From Paenibacillus sp. MAHUQ-63 (GTDB lineage: Bacteria; Bacillota; Bacilli; Paenibacillales; NBRC-103111), in the NCBI RefSeq assembly GCF_028765165.1, contig NZ_JARADB010000001.1, positions 124,001 through 188,000 on the forward strand: a DNA stretch of 64,000 bases. Direction: 5' to 3'. The translations under genes were made by a program, and so were the position numbers. Below the pieces are notes generated by a model. The model was not told the origin of the DNA, searched no databases, and was given only the letters and a program-made list of their open reading frames with translations. This document shows positions 1 through 9,844 of this stretch, in pieces; position 1 is the stretch's first letter; every line of letters begins with the position of its first letter.

Positions 1-3000
1 CATCGCCTGTCACTGCCTTGCCAATGCTAGCGATAATAAACCGAAGTTTGCCCGGAGTATCTTTCTTCGTATCTACGAGTTGAACGCCTTCCTTCACGGC
101 ACGGGCCGAGACGAATTCAAAAACGCTCGAATCATAGTCCATCTTCATATCTTCTGCATATACGCTTTGCGTGACGCTGCCCAGACCTAGCTGTACAGGG
201 AATTCCCCGCCTGCCATAACGGTACCTGCTGCGGATAGCGTCGTTAAAGCGCCATTGGGCGTGACATCGCCTGCCTGTACCGTAATTTTGATCACATACG
301 TTTTCTTCGTCCCATTAGCTGACGTCACTTCAACCGAAGTTGTGCCTGGAAGTGAAGTTGCTGCTTGAACAACCGCAGTCGCATTCGGATCATTCGTAAC
401 ATAGGTCACTTCAGGAACGATTGTCGAACCTTTTGGCAGTTGAACTTCATAAGAAAGCGTACTCGGATCGAAGCTATTCACGCTAGCTCCATTTACTTTC
501 AAACTGCTGAGTGTAGCGTCATTGCTTTTGACAATTGGAATAAGTTTGGCATCCGCCCAGTCCCCATGATCTTCACCGATGCCATTTCCCGCATCCGTTA
601 CAACCAATTTTAATTGTCGAACGCCAGTAACATCAATGTCAATCGGTACAGCTACAGTTGACTTTCTCATCGCCGTTGTCCCGCTGTCGAAACTTTTCAC
701 GCCATCGAGCCACACTTGGAACGTCACTGTAGCACTGCTGCCTGAAATCTCTTGATCGACACCTGCCACTGCTGTGAATCTTTGATACATTCCTGCAGGG
801 AGATCATATACAATTTCCGAATTGGCATGCGTCCCTATCCCCTTCTCATAGGTAACGACTCCTGAAGCTCCAAGAACTTTAATGGGATTGCCATCCACGC
901 TTAGATCCTTCTTAATCGTCGACCATCCCGTTGTCGCACTTGTCCAATTCAAATCGCTGAGATATGGATCGACTTCATTAAAATTCACTTCATACTTATA
1001 AGTGGTCAGACCGTCTCCCGATATGGCAGTAATCACCGCTTTGCCGGGCAAGCTTGTAACTTGTTCGATCTGTGCATGAATAGAATCGTTTGTTTTCACC
1101 GCTTCTACGATCGGCAGTGCGCTCCCCCGAATCAGTTTCACGTCATAGCTGGGATTCAGAGGATCGAAACTTGTAAAATTGCTGCCATTGATACGTAAAC
1201 CAAGGATTGGAGTTTCAATGGTTGTCTGGTCACTAGCCGGAGCGGCCGGCATGATCGCCTCAATGCGGTCCAAAACGAAATAATTCCCCACACTGCTCGG
1301 GTTCTTGGTACCCGTCACTCGAATCGTCACCGTATGCTGGCCATTGGCCAATCCCAATTTACTATATACAAGCTGATTGCCATCGCGAATCGGTGTATAG
1401 AGGTCGACCATTGTTTCCGGACCGCCATCAATCGACACCGCTCCGATTCCATTATTGCTATCTTTAACGGCATACACCTTTATACCCGTGCCGTTAAACT
1501 TCATCGAAACTGTATTCCCCGTGGTATTAGACCAGCTATTCGTTCTATTGTATAAAATCGAACCGTTGCCTGAATTTCGGGACCAAGCACCAACGTAATT
1601 CAATTGATTGGAACTTGTTCCCAGCACGCTGTCATCTATCGAAATGCTGTCCCATTCTCCTTGAGCTGATACTCCTCCGCTAGCTTTGCTGTAGGTGCCA
1701 TAAGGAGCAAGCGTCACATTACCGAGCCCTCCGTCCGTTGTACCCTCTCCCCAAACCGCGATCGAAATATCATTGATGCCGTTCGTATTAAGAATACCTT
1801 TCGGCACGAAGAACGTGTTCTGTGGGCCTACGTTATTAGAATATAAACCCATATTCCAGCCGTTAATAAACAGCTGTGCCTTGAATAATTTCGTCCCTAA
1901 CTTATCAAAATGAATGCCTAGCGGCACATCGACATTATCAGGGATACTTAAGTTAAACTGTGTCTTATACCAGCCTACGCCTTCGCCTGAAACGGAAGCT
2001 GCCGACCAATCGTGCGGAAGGGTGACATTGCTCCATGAGGAGGTATCGTAATTGGGCAAATACCAGCCGTTTCTCTCGCCATAAAGTCCACTGACGTTAA
2101 ATATGCCGCGAGTCGTATCAACGACATTCTCCCCGCCCTGAGCGCCTTGAATTTTCCATGCAATCGCTGTTGTAGCGCCACTCATTGTCGCGGAGATGAC
2201 GCCCCTTGGATCTCGCCAAGATTCATTAGACGCCCAGTCTTCATCATGGGACATATTCACGATCAGCACACTAATTACGTTATCCTGTCCAGTCTTCAAA
2301 GCACCGGCTGGGAATGTAAATGCTTTGTCTGCGTTACTGCCCCCAATAAAGGTGCCGTTTAACCACACGTTATAACGTCCTGCATAGCCTGGCTTTGCGC
2401 TAAGTGATATCCCCGTTTCCTGGCCGGTTGCAGTAAAATGCCCCCGGTACCACACATAACCGTAATGAAAACCATACTTGTCCATTTGCAAATTCGATGC
2501 ATTCGCATTGGTCCAGTTGGAGTCGTCAAAGTTCTGCAACTTCTCAGGCGCCTCAGGCATAAACTTCCACCCCGTTAGCGCAGGAAGCTGTACAGCTGGC
2601 GGACCGCTTAATTGCGTTAAGCTTGAACCATCCTGGAGAACGGTAAGAGGAAGTGTACCCCCATTCCAAGTAATACTGCCGACTCCACCTGCCAATATCT
2701 CGATCCCCGTCTCAGCTTCCGTATCTCCTGTCAGCGCCAACGTCCCGTTGGATGTCGAGGCGGAGCGGACGAGATATGGCCCTCTCACAAGCACCGGACC
2801 ATTGTCAGTCTGATTCAACCAAACACGGTCGGCCTCTTCATCCGTTCCGATCCATAGCATGAGATCGCGTGCGTTGCCGCCGCCGGTTATTTTGAGCTTA
2901 GCCATTCCCGTGTGTGTATAGTTTAAACGCAGCTGGCCTGTAGATTTATTATAGGTCTGGCTCACATTGCCTGAAAGTACCTCAACCGTCGGTTGATTTG

Positions 3001-4540
3001 CAAAGCGAAGCATCGTCTCGCCGTCCTCGCCATTGCGTCCGTATAAAACAGCAACATCCTGATTGTTAATGGTTGTATTCGTCAGCAGTTCGGATGTGGA
3101 ATAGATAAGTCGCTGAGCACCGAATGAATAACCGGAAATGAGCGTTTTGGCATCTCGGCCATTGATGCGAATCGAAGTGTTTGCTTTTTGCGGAATCGTA
3201 AAGGTCCCGTCCTGACCATTAATCGTCACCTTCGTCGTATCATTGACAGAGGACCCCGAAGATGCATGCTGCAGTGTCCAGAACGCCGTTCCGTTATCCG
3301 GATTTTTCCTTGCGTTGACGAGAATACTCATATTGGATGCAGTTATGTTGTCGATGCGGTCCGTTTTTGCAAACGGATTCACTGCATGCAGCATATATCC
3401 GATCCGCTTCATTGCATACGCTTTCGGTGTCAGTTGTAAAGCTTCATCAATCGGGGCGCCGTAATCATAGGATGTATACATGGTCGTCGACGGCAGCCAG
3501 CCCCAGTTCGTTCCGCCATATCCCATATAGGAGTTCATTAACGTCGCACCCTGACTTAAAATTCCTTTATAGAATACATTAATGAAGTCCGGGCCCGTCT
3601 TCTCCCTGCACTTGCCAAAGCCAAATCCGGAAGAGCCCCATTTATCGAAGGCGCCGCCTTGAAACTCTGCCAAGAAAATCGGACTATTGGGCGATGCTGT
3701 ATGAACACCGCTTTCAATTCCAGTTGGCACTGCCCCCCAAGCCGTCGGGTTGCTGCAGTCGAATCCTTGTGGATACGCATCAAAAGAATAAATATCCGGA
3801 GCGCCTTTACCGGAAGCCCATAACCCCCATAAGCCTGCATCGTTATGGAAGGTAGGCACCGTAATGCCGTCCGCTTTCGCCTTATCGATCACGTCCTGCA
3901 TGTACTGCGGGTCTTTACCGAAGTATTCATTCTCCGTCTGATACAAGATAATGTTCCCACCATTGTTAATTTGGTGACGAGCCAGAATCGGATCGACAGC
4001 GGAGAGCCACTCTCGGTACGCTGCAGTATAATCGGCGGCCGTTGTTCTTGCTTCGCCGCTAGTATTCTGCAGCCAACCCGGGAAGCCGCCCGAATCCGTT
4101 TCCGCATTAATATAGGGACCAGGTCGCGCGATCACATACAGTCCGACCTGCTGTGTCATTTTGAGCAGAGCATCAATGTCCCGCAAACCGGTAAAATCAT
4201 AGACGCCCTGTTTTGGGGAGTGAAACCCCCAATCAAAGTAAATGCTCACGGCGTTGTAGCCTGACGCTTTAATTTTTTGTAAGATTTCAAGCCACATTTG
4301 CTGGCTTGGCAAGCGCCAGTAATGGAATTCCACCGACCAGATCGGAACGCGCTGATCATCAATTTTTAGTGAATACTTATCCCAAGATACAGTATGGGGT
4401 TGTCCTGAAGTAACTGACACCTCAGGGACGTTAGGAACAATTTCTGCAGCAGACGCTTCAGCTGAAGCAGGCAAAATTGCAAGAAAATTCACAAATGCCA
4501 TTAAACTTGCCAGAACAAAACTAAGGATTCTTACCTTCAA
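1..4540 (-). CDS. Secreted GH35 beta-galactosidase with NPCBM and cohesin modules (C-terminus outside window)
   Basis: Predicted secreted beta-galactosidase that removes terminal beta-galactose from glycans. The TTG start at 4540 follows an AGGAGAGG ribosome binding site at 10 bases; a signal peptide (about 30 residues, ending PASAEA) comes first. The GH35 barrel covers about residues 45-370: the family signature ends QTENEY (acid/base Glu near 203) and AEFQGG near 289 probably holds the nucleophile. Jelly-roll beta-galactosidase domains follow, then a lectin-like module (about 985-1095), a cadherin-like sandwich, an NPCBM domain (about 1190-1308, with GIGTHANSEI), a second cadherin-like domain and a cohesin that is cut by the left edge. 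The cohesin closely resembles those of the two enzymes upstream, so a dockerin is expected beyond the edge. It has its own promoter with a cre site and is probably controlled by the adjacent YesN-type regulator. Confidence 0.9.
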   Translation of the reverse strand, partial: MKVRILSFVLASLMAFVNFLAILPASAEASAAEIVPNVPEVSVTSGQPHTVSWDKYSLKIDDQRVPIWSVEFHYWRLPSQQMWLEILQKIKASGYNAVSIYFDWGFHSPKQGVYDFTGLRDIDALLKMTQQVGLYVIARPGPYINAETDSGGFPGWLQNTSGEARTTAADYTAAYREWLSAVDPILARHQINNGGNIILYQTENEYFGKDPQYMQDVIDKAKADGITVPTFHNDAGLWGLWASGKGAPDIYSFDAYPQGFDCSNPTAWGAVPTGIESGVHTASPNSPIFLAEFQGGAFDKWGSSGFGFGKCREKTGPDFINVFYKGILSQGATLMNSYMGYGGTNWGWLPSTTMYTSYDYGAPIDEALQLTPKAYAMKRIGYMLHAVNPFAKTDRIDNITASNMSILVNARKNPDNGTAFWTLQHASSGSSVNDTTKVTINGQDGTFTIPQKANTSIRINGRDAKTLISGYSFGAQRLIYSTSELLTNTTINNQDVAVLYGRNGEDGETMLRFANQPTVEVLSGNVSQTYNKSTGQLRLNYTHTGMAKLKITGGGNARDLMLWIGTDEEADRVWLNQTDNGPVLVRGPYLVRSASTSNGTLALTGDTEAETGIEILAGGVGSITWNGGTLPLTVLQDGSSLTQLSGPPAVQLPALTGWKFMPEAPEKLQNFDDSNWTNANASNLQMDKYGFHYGYVWYRGHFTATGQETGISLSAKPGYAGRYNVWLNGTFIGGSNADKAFTFPAGALKTGQDNVISVLIVNMSHDEDWASNESWRDPRGVISATMSGATTAIAWKIQGAQGGENVVDTTRGIFNVSGLYGERNGWYLPNYDTSSWSNVTLPHDWSAASVSGEGVGWYKTQFNLSIPDNVDVPLGIHFDKLGTKLFKAQLFINGWNMGLYSNNVGPQNTFFVPKGILNTNGINDISIAVWGEGTTDGGLGNVTLAPYGTYSKASGGVSAQGEWDSISIDDSVLGTSSNQLNYVGAWSRNSGNGSILYNRTNSWSNTTGNTVSMKFNGTGIKVYAVKDSNNGIGAVSIDGGPETMVDLYTPIRDGNQLVYSKLGLANGQHTVTIRVTGTKNPSSVGNYFVLDRIEAIMPAAPASDQTTIETPILGLRINGSNFTSFDPLNPSYDVKLIRGSALPIVEAVKTNDSIHAQIEQVTSLPGKAVITAISGDGLTTYKYEVNFNEVDPYLSDLNWTSATTGWSTIKKDLSVDGNPIKVLGASGVVTYEKGIGTHANSEIVYDLPAGMYQRFTAVAGVDQEISGSSATVTFQVWLDGVKSFDSGTTAMRKSTVAVPIDIDVTGVRQLKLVVTDAGNGIGEDHGDWADAKLIPIVKSNDATLSSLKVNGASVNSFDPSTLSYEVQLPKGSTIVPEVTYVTNDPNATAVVQAATSLPGTTSVEVTSANGTKKTYVIKITVQAGDVTPNGALTTLSAAGTVMAGGEFPVQLGLGSVTQSVYAEDMKMDYDSSVFEFVSARAVKEGVQLVDTKKDTPGKLRFIIASIGKAVTGD

Positions 4541-4607
4541 TGAGACTGCACCTCTCCTACTTCATTTTAGTTACACCTTATATGCCTTCAATTTTTCTCC
4601 CTCACAT

Positions 4608-4621
4608 TTGAAGCGCTTCCA
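4608..4621 (-). promoter_or_regulatory. Weak cre-like or LacI-type operator in GH35 leader
   Basis: The perfect palindrome GAAGCGCTTC lies at 4610-4619. Read on the minus strand the site is TGGAAGCGCTTCAA, 12 of 14 matches to the CcpA cre consensus TGNAARCGNWWWCA. It lies between the likely promoter and the GH35 start, where a roadblock repressor could act. It could equally be a LacI/GalR-family operator. Confidence 0.35.
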
Positions 4622-4697
4622 AAACAAGCTTTTTCATTGAATCAATGCATGGTTAGGCCCTCCTCTTTTTTGATTCTTACTATAATTTTAAATTACT

Positions 4698-4739
4698 TGC
4701 AAGCGCATTCACATGATCTTTTTCCAACTAAACATGATA
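4698..4739 (-). promoter_or_regulatory. cre site plus AraC-type direct repeat upstream of GH35 gene
   Basis: TGCAAGCGCATTCA at 4698-4711 matches the CcpA cre consensus at all 14 positions. One base further upstream begins ATGATC (4713-4718), followed exactly 21 bases later by ATGATA (4734-4739). The 21-base period fits a direct repeat bound by an AraC-type regulator such as the YesN-like response regulator encoded next door. A weak -10 (TATAGT) lies about 17 bases downstream of the cre core, with no good -35, as expected for an activated promoter. Confidence 0.6.
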
Positions 4740-4767
4740 TTTTAATGCAATAAGCCTGAAACAAATG

Positions 4768-4815
4768 CAGGTGCATAGTGCGACAATTATCGCACCTGGC
4801 ATCGCCATGCTTCCT
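4768..4815 (-). repeat. Hairpin element, copy 1 of 3
   Basis: An imperfect inverted repeat (AGGTGC...GCACCT) flanked by a conserved tail reading GGCGATG on the minus strand. Related elements lie at 11689-11737 and 16459-16495. Here it sits between the response regulator and the GH35 gene. It may be a degenerate terminator or a small interspersed repeat. Confidence 0.5.
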
Positions 4816-4910
4816 ACAAGAAACATCCTATGAGAATTTAAATTTGCACTAAAACGCTACAACCCCCCCCTCATTTTTCATCCCCCTTTAAGACACATTG
4901 TTCTTGACAC

Positions 4911-4942
4911 AAAAAGGTCAGCTGGCAATCGCTGGCTGACCC
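4911..4942 (-). terminator. Terminator after yesN-like gene
   Basis: On the minus strand the stem GGTCAGC...GCTGACC is followed by a run of five T. It starts 28 bases after the stop codon of the response regulator and separates that operon from the GH35 gene. Confidence 0.75.
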
Positions 4943-4969
4943 TATCAGTTAGAGACAATACTTCGAAGA

Positions 4970-6610
4970 TTATCTTTGATTGGTTTTCATTTCTGCAGCT
5001 AAACCAAATCTTTCCCTATAAACCTTCGGACTTACACCCGTGACCTTCTTAAACACTCGGCTAAAGTGCTCCGCATTCACGTAACCGATTTTTTCAGACA
5101 GATCAACGATTTTATATCCCTTTTTTAACAAGCGTTTAGACTCTTCGATACGTAAGTTCGTTACATATTGAATAAAACTCTCGCCGACATTTTGCATAAA
5201 TAACCTGCTTAAATAATTTTCGCTGACCCCAACCCATTGGCTAACCATACCTAGACTTAATTCCTCACAATAATGCTGATGAATGAATTCTTTCGCCTTC
5301 TCAACGATACTATAGGGCGAATTTGCTTTCGAGCTTAGCTCATGAATATAACGATAAATATCTGAACAAACCTGCTTGATCCATTGTAATGTATGCTCAA
5401 GGGTATGAAAATCCTTCAGTTGTTCAAAGGGATGACTATGGTCAAACACACCTCCCCAACGAACTTCTTGCGCGTACAGTAATGAGCCAAGCTCCCATAG
5501 GAAATCGGTGAGTATCAACCTTGTTTCCTGGACTTCAAATCTTGCTTTTTGTTTCAAGAGCATCACATAGCGGTCAAATTCAAGCTCCCATTGCGGTCCA
5601 TTCTCCAGCTCAAGCAAACGTACAATTTCAATGCCTTTGGCTTTTAGAGTATCTCGCAGATCAGGACTAGGTTCCATGCCCAATTTGATTTCACTCTCTG
5701 GATAGAAGAACTTGTCATAGCCTTCAAAAAAGCGCAAAGAAACTAGGCTTCGCGCCTGATTCATTAACTTTTGCCAATGCATGCTCCCATCAGCCGTATC
5801 GCTAATTCCCATTGCTACACGGACGTTCATATATTGCTCAAGTCTGGTTTTGATCAATGAAAGCGTAGTGTGAATCAGTTTACGAATGGCTGTTTCACTT
5901 CTGAGCTGTGGAACGGTTAACAGAATGATGATTTCGTTCGCGTCCTCACAATGAACGATATGCTTCAAGAACGCCGAGTCCATCTCGGTTTTAATCGTCT
6001 GCTTAATCGCCGTCTTCGAAATCATCTCCGCTGGGCTATAAAGCGACACCGCAACGGCCACTTGATTGATTTCGCCCAGCCAATTGCACACATCAGAAAC
6101 GATTCGGGAATACTCCCTAACATTAGATTGGATATCTAAAGTGAGAAGCTGGACGATCACTCTGTCCGGACCTTCTTTTTTTTCCAATTGATGGGTTATT
6201 TGCAACTCATTCAAAGTATTCAGCTTTTTTAACTTTTGGCGTGCTTTTTGCAGAACAGGCAGCATGTGCTCTTCATCCATATCTACTTTCACAATATAAT
6301 CAAAGGCTCCAAGCAGAAAGGCTTCACGAACATAACTAAAATCACTGTATGCGCTTAGGATTATTGGAATCGGCTTTTTCATTGAATCTATGGATTGAAT
6401 TGAATTTAGCAGTTCAACACCGTTCATTTTAGGCATCTGAATATCTACCAGCAAAATATCGATATCATTACGATCTTGCAAAATAGCCAAAGCTTCCATG
6501 CCATCATCGGCTTCAGCTACAATCTCCATATCAAGTTCTTTCCATAAAATCAATTGGTGCATGGCCAACCTGACAAGTGGCTCATCGTCTACGATCATGA
6601 CTTTATACAA
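4970..6610 (-). CDS. YesN-type response regulator (receiver + AraC HTH)
   Basis: DNA-binding response regulator, 546 residues. The receiver domain (about 1-120) has the acidic pair D8-D9, phospho-acceptor D56 in LVDIQMP, S86 and K108. A long, poorly conserved middle follows. The C-terminal 100 residues are an AraC-type double helix-turn-helix ending with the usual signature (YVNAEHFSRVFKKVTG). The TTG start at 6610 follows a GGAGATG site. The gene is last in a kinase, binding protein, permease, permease, regulator array, the standard layout of Paenibacillus/Bacillus YesMN sugar systems. It should be phosphorylated by the YesM-like kinase at 9845-11647 and probably binds the ATGATA repeats found before the binding-protein, GH35 and GH101 genes. 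Confidence 0.9.
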   Translation of the reverse strand: MYKVMIVDDEPLVRLAMHQLILWKELDMEIVAEADDGMEALAILQDRNDIDILLVDIQMPKMNGVELLNSIQSIDSMKKPIPIILSAYSDFSYVREAFLLGAFDYIVKVDMDEEHMLPVLQKARQKLKKLNTLNELQITHQLEKKEGPDRVIVQLLTLDIQSNVREYSRIVSDVCNWLGEINQVAVAVSLYSPAEMISKTAIKQTIKTEMDSAFLKHIVHCEDANEIIILLTVPQLRSETAIRKLIHTTLSLIKTRLEQYMNVRVAMGISDTADGSMHWQKLMNQARSLVSLRFFEGYDKFFYPESEIKLGMEPSPDLRDTLKAKGIEIVRLLELENGPQWELEFDRYVMLLKQKARFEVQETRLILTDFLWELGSLLYAQEVRWGGVFDHSHPFEQLKDFHTLEHTLQWIKQVCSDIYRYIHELSSKANSPYSIVEKAKEFIHQHYCEELSLGMVSQWVGVSENYLSRLFMQNVGESFIQYVTNLRIEESKRLLKKGYKIVDLSEKIGYVNAEHFSRVFKKVTGVSPKVYRERFGLAAEMKTNQR

Positions 6611-6650
6611 GCATACATCATCTCCAATGGAAATTTTCCTGTTAGGCTAA

Positions 6651-7478
6651 TTACCCTTTAATCGCACCGTCCATCATTCCCTTAAAGATATATTTGTGGA
6701 AAAGGAGATAGATCAGTGCGCTCGGGAATAATGCGACCATGATGGCTGCACATAAGGAAGCCAGATCTGAACTATGGTCGCCAACATAACTGGTTAATGA
6801 GGTAGCAATCGTTAATAGCTTTCGGGATGGCATATAGAGCTGTTGGACAAATATATCGTTCATGATGGTTACTCCCTTAAGAATGCCAAGCGTGGCTGTC
6901 GCTGGGAGCAGCAAAGGGAAAATAATGGATCTATAAATTCGGAAATAAGATGCGCCGTCCAGCATGGCACTTTCATCCAGCTGCTCTGAAATTTTCTCCA
7001 AAAATTGCATGTAAATATAAATTTGCAAAATATCCGTGCCCACATAGATAATAATTGGTGCCCAGATCGTATCATAAGCTCCAAGCTTATGAATTAATTG
7101 AAACCGAGCAATTTCAGTCGTATAGGTAGGGATCACCATCGCAAACAAAAATAATGAAACAATGATCTTCTTGCCAACAAATTGAAAGCGATTCAATATA
7201 TAAGCTGTCATTGTTCCAAGCAGTGCGTTGCCAACAATACTTATACCTACTAATAAAAATGAATTTTGCAAGCCTCGTAACAACTGGCCCTTGGTAATAG
7301 CAACTTTGTAATTATCCAGATTCAAAAAATTAGATGGCAAGGAAAACGGAGATGTTGCAGCCAGCTCCATATTGTTTTTAAACGACCCGAAAAAAATGAG
7401 CAGCATAGGTACAAACACGATAACAGCCATACCTATGAATAACATGTAATATATGGTTCGGCTTAGAATACGTACCAC
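6651..7478 (-). CDS. CUT1 sugar ABC permease, second subunit
   Basis: Inner-membrane permease subunit of a carbohydrate importer (MalG-like), 275 residues with about six membrane segments. The EAA loop contacting the ATPase is visible as ESAMLDGAS near residue 170. The GTG start directly follows the TAG stop of the first permease, with a GGAGTGAG site 8 bases upstream, so the two are translationally coupled. No ATPase gene lies in the locus; CUT1 systems in Bacillales commonly borrow a shared MsmX-type ATPase encoded elsewhere. Confidence 0.9.
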   Translation of the reverse strand: MVRILSRTIYYMLFIGMAVIVFVPMLLIFFGSFKNNMELAATSPFSLPSNFLNLDNYKVAITKGQLLRGLQNSFLLVGISIVGNALLGTMTAYILNRFQFVGKKIIVSLFLFAMVIPTYTTEIARFQLIHKLGAYDTIWAPIIIYVGTDILQIYIYMQFLEKISEQLDESAMLDGASYFRIYRSIIFPLLLPATATLGILKGVTIMNDIFVQQLYMPSRKLLTIATSLTSYVGDHSSDLASLCAAIMVALFPSALIYLLFHKYIFKGMMDGAIKG

Positions 7479-8360
7479 CTAAAGCTCACTCCTATCTCTA
7501 ATCAACCATTGCTGCACTCTGGAGAGAATAATAACCAAAAGTAAGAGTATGATAGCCATCGCAGAGGCAAGACCGTAGCTGTTGTTTTTAAATGCAGTAC
7601 TTAACGCAAACAGCCCGAATGTGCTGCTTTCAATTCCCGGTCCGCCACCGGTGATAACTAAAGGAATATCATATTGAAGCAGTGCTCCCGAAATGTTCAG
7701 GAACAGTATAATTTCAACAACGCGCCGAATACCTGGCAACGTAATGTAACGCTGCTGCTGCCAAAAGTTAGCCCCGTCTAACTTCGCAGATTCGTATAAA
7801 TCATGAGGGATCGATTGAAGTCCTGCCATAAAAAGAATAATATGAACCCCTGAGAAGCGCCAAACCGATACGGCTACCAGCGAGTAATTAACGACATTCA
7901 CATTGCTGATCCAGCCAGTAATAAATGACTCCAGGCCTACAGCTCTCAGAAATGCATCTAACGGTCCATTCACGGGATTGTAAATATAAGTAAACATATA
8001 AGCTACTGCAATCCCATTAATGATATAGGGCATGAGAACAGTGAATCTGAAAAATGAACTTCCCAGCAGTTTTCGATTTAGCAGTACAGCTGCCACGAGC
8101 TCAACGGGAATCATACATGTATGAATAATAAAATAAAGACCGTTATTTTTCAGCGCGTGCCAAGCTTCCGGAAAATCAAACAATACCCTTGTATAATTGT
8201 CAAAACCCAAGTATTTAAAGGTTGGGCTGAACCCGTCCCAGTTCGTAAAGCTGTATCTAACCAATTCGATGGTTGGATAGAGAAGAAATAATAAGAGCAG
8301 CGAAACTGGTGCGAATAATAAAGTAACGATCGTTACCTTTTTTTGCAGATTGTAATTCAT
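7479..8360 (-). CDS. CUT1 sugar ABC permease, first subunit
   Basis: MalF-like permease subunit of 293 residues with about six membrane segments and an EAA loop (ESAKLDGANF) near residue 195. The ATG start at 8360 follows AGGAGTGA. It pairs with the downstream permease to form the membrane channel for the sugar captured by the lipoprotein encoded upstream. Substrate cannot be read from the sequence; the neighbouring galactosidases and GH101 enzyme suggest galactose- or GalNAc-containing oligosaccharides. Confidence 0.9.
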   Translation of the reverse strand: MNYNLQKKVTIVTLLFAPVSLLLLFLLYPTIELVRYSFTNWDGFSPTFKYLGFDNYTRVLFDFPEAWHALKNNGLYFIIHTCMIPVELVAAVLLNRKLLGSSFFRFTVLMPYIINGIAVAYMFTYIYNPVNGPLDAFLRAVGLESFITGWISNVNVVNYSLVAVSVWRFSGVHIILFMAGLQSIPHDLYESAKLDGANFWQQQRYITLPGIRRVVEIILFLNISGALLQYDIPLVITGGGPGIESSTFGLFALSTAFKNNSYGLASAMAIILLLLVIILSRVQQWLIRDRSEL

Positions 8361-8383
8361 TCATTTCACTCCTGATTGTAAGA

Positions 8384-8420
8384 AGAAGGTGCTATTCCCA
8401 ATGGCAAAGTAGCACCTTCT
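8384..8420 (-). terminator. Stem-loop between binding-protein and permease genes
   Basis: An 11-bp perfect stem, AGAAGGTGCTA with its complement, and a 15-base loop, without a clear T run. In this position such hairpins usually protect the upstream mRNA or partly attenuate, giving more binding protein than permease. Confidence 0.6.
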
Positions 8421-8437
8421 CTTTGAATGATCACGAA

Positions 8438-9730
8438 TTATTTGCTGGAATCGATAGCCTTTTTCCACTTATTGTTCAAATCGGCTTCAAGCTTGTCAAT
8501 CGACTTCCCGGCAAAAATATCTTGAGCTACCATACTAGGGTCATATTGAGCGGCGGCTTTCACCTTGTTATACATTTCATCGCTTGCATTGTACACAAAC
8601 GGTTTGAAAGGTGCCTTCTCTGCTTGTTTATCAAAGAAAGCATTGTCACTTTTTACATTACTCATCGTAGACATTTGTTTGCTAGTATTCAGATAAGCTC
8701 CATAAACCGGCTGGCTGAAAACCCATTGCAAGAATGCTTTTGATTCTTCAAGGTTTTTCGAGTTTTTGCTAATGCCAACGTGCATATCGGACATCGTCAT
8801 CGCTGTAAGCGGTTCGCTTTCACTGCTTCTCCAAGGCATAACAAAAGCACCAAGATCATCTTCTGATTTCACTTTATCGAGATATCCTGGGTAATACCAT
8901 TGGCCTAGCGCGGTCATCGCAGCTTTCTTAGCTTCGAATGCTTGTGTCTGCTGATCGAAAGAAATGGACAATGGATCTGGACCTGCCAGTTTTTCGTTTG
9001 AAATTTCTTGCAGGAACTTGGCAGCCTTGTCAAAGGAAGAGTTAGCCGCGAACGGCGCTTCGTTTTTCGGAAGATTTGTCAGAAAGCTTTCGTCTCCGGA
9101 TAGCACGTGCGGTCCGAATTCCATAAACGGATAAGAGGTCCAGCTATCTTTCATACCAAGGGAAAGCGGAACGTATTTCCCATCGGCCTTAATTTTCTCG
9201 CATAAAGCTATAAATTCAGGCATTGTTTTCGGAATCTCTAAGCCCAGCTCTTTGAAAATACTTGGGTGGTAGTAGACAACTTCATAAAAAGAAACCAAAG
9301 GAAGACCTAGCGTTTTGCCATCAATCTTTGTTACATATTTATTATCTTTCGTTACCGGCAAATCATCGAGCGGCTGTAAAGCTTGTTTATAAACTTGCAA
9401 TGCTGCCGGTTTCATGTAGAAGACATCCGGCAAATCGTTAGCCGCAAGATTAACCTTTAAATATTGCCCTTTATTATCCGGTACTTTGAGCACTTCTACA
9501 TTGACATTCGGTTTCAACTTCGAATACTCTTTGACTTTCTCTGTCCAGAAGTCGAGATCCCCTTGCGCTTCCCACATGGCGAATTTCAGCTTGACCGGTT
9601 CTTGCGCATTTTGCGTAGCTGCCGGAGCTGTTGCCGGATTAGATTCTGTTTTTGTTCCGCAGCCTGATACCACGCTTGCCATGACTAACGTAACCATACC
9701 TAATGAAGCCATCCATTTTCTCTTGCTCAA
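8438..9730 (-). CDS. Sugar-binding lipoprotein of CUT1 ABC importer
   Basis: Extracellular solute-binding protein family 1. The lipobox VVSGC near residue 22 directs lipid anchoring. I chose the TTG start at 9730, giving MSKRKWMASL, because AAAGGGG lies 8 bases upstream; a GTG at 9739 overlaps that site and is less likely. The rest is the usual two-lobe sugar-binding fold. Its promoter has a cre-like site and the ATGATA direct repeat. First gene of the importer unit, separated from the permeases by a stem-loop. Likely ligand is an oligosaccharide released by the co-encoded GH101, GH2 and GH35 enzymes; that is inference. Confidence 0.9.
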   Translation of the reverse strand: MSKRKWMASLGMVTLVMASVVSGCGTKTESNPATAPAATQNAQEPVKLKFAMWEAQGDLDFWTEKVKEYSKLKPNVNVEVLKVPDNKGQYLKVNLAANDLPDVFYMKPAALQVYKQALQPLDDLPVTKDNKYVTKIDGKTLGLPLVSFYEVVYYHPSIFKELGLEIPKTMPEFIALCEKIKADGKYVPLSLGMKDSWTSYPFMEFGPHVLSGDESFLTNLPKNEAPFAANSSFDKAAKFLQEISNEKLAGPDPLSISFDQQTQAFEAKKAAMTALGQWYYPGYLDKVKSEDDLGAFVMPWRSSESEPLTAMTMSDMHVGISKNSKNLEESKAFLQWVFSQPVYGAYLNTSKQMSTMSNVKSDNAFFDKQAEKAPFKPFVYNASDEMYNKVKAAAQYDPSMVAQDIFAGKSIDKLEADLNNKWKKAIDSSK

Positions 9731-9789
9731 TTGAAGCACCCCTTTACAGTGAATAGGTTGTGATTAACCTGCTATCAGCATACAATTTT

Positions 9790-9831
9790 TAAAAACGCAA
9801 ACAAATGATAGAATCTAACACAAACATGATA
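9790..9831 (-). promoter_or_regulatory. cre-like site plus AraC-type direct repeat before sugar-binding gene
   Basis: TAAAAACGCAAACA at 9790-9803 matches 13 of 14 positions of the cre consensus. One base further upstream ATGATA (9805-9810) begins, repeated 21 bases on at 9826-9831. The arrangement is the same as at the GH35 promoter, including the one-base gap between cre and the near half-site. Confidence 0.6.
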
Positions 9832-9844
9832 TTTTCTACACCTT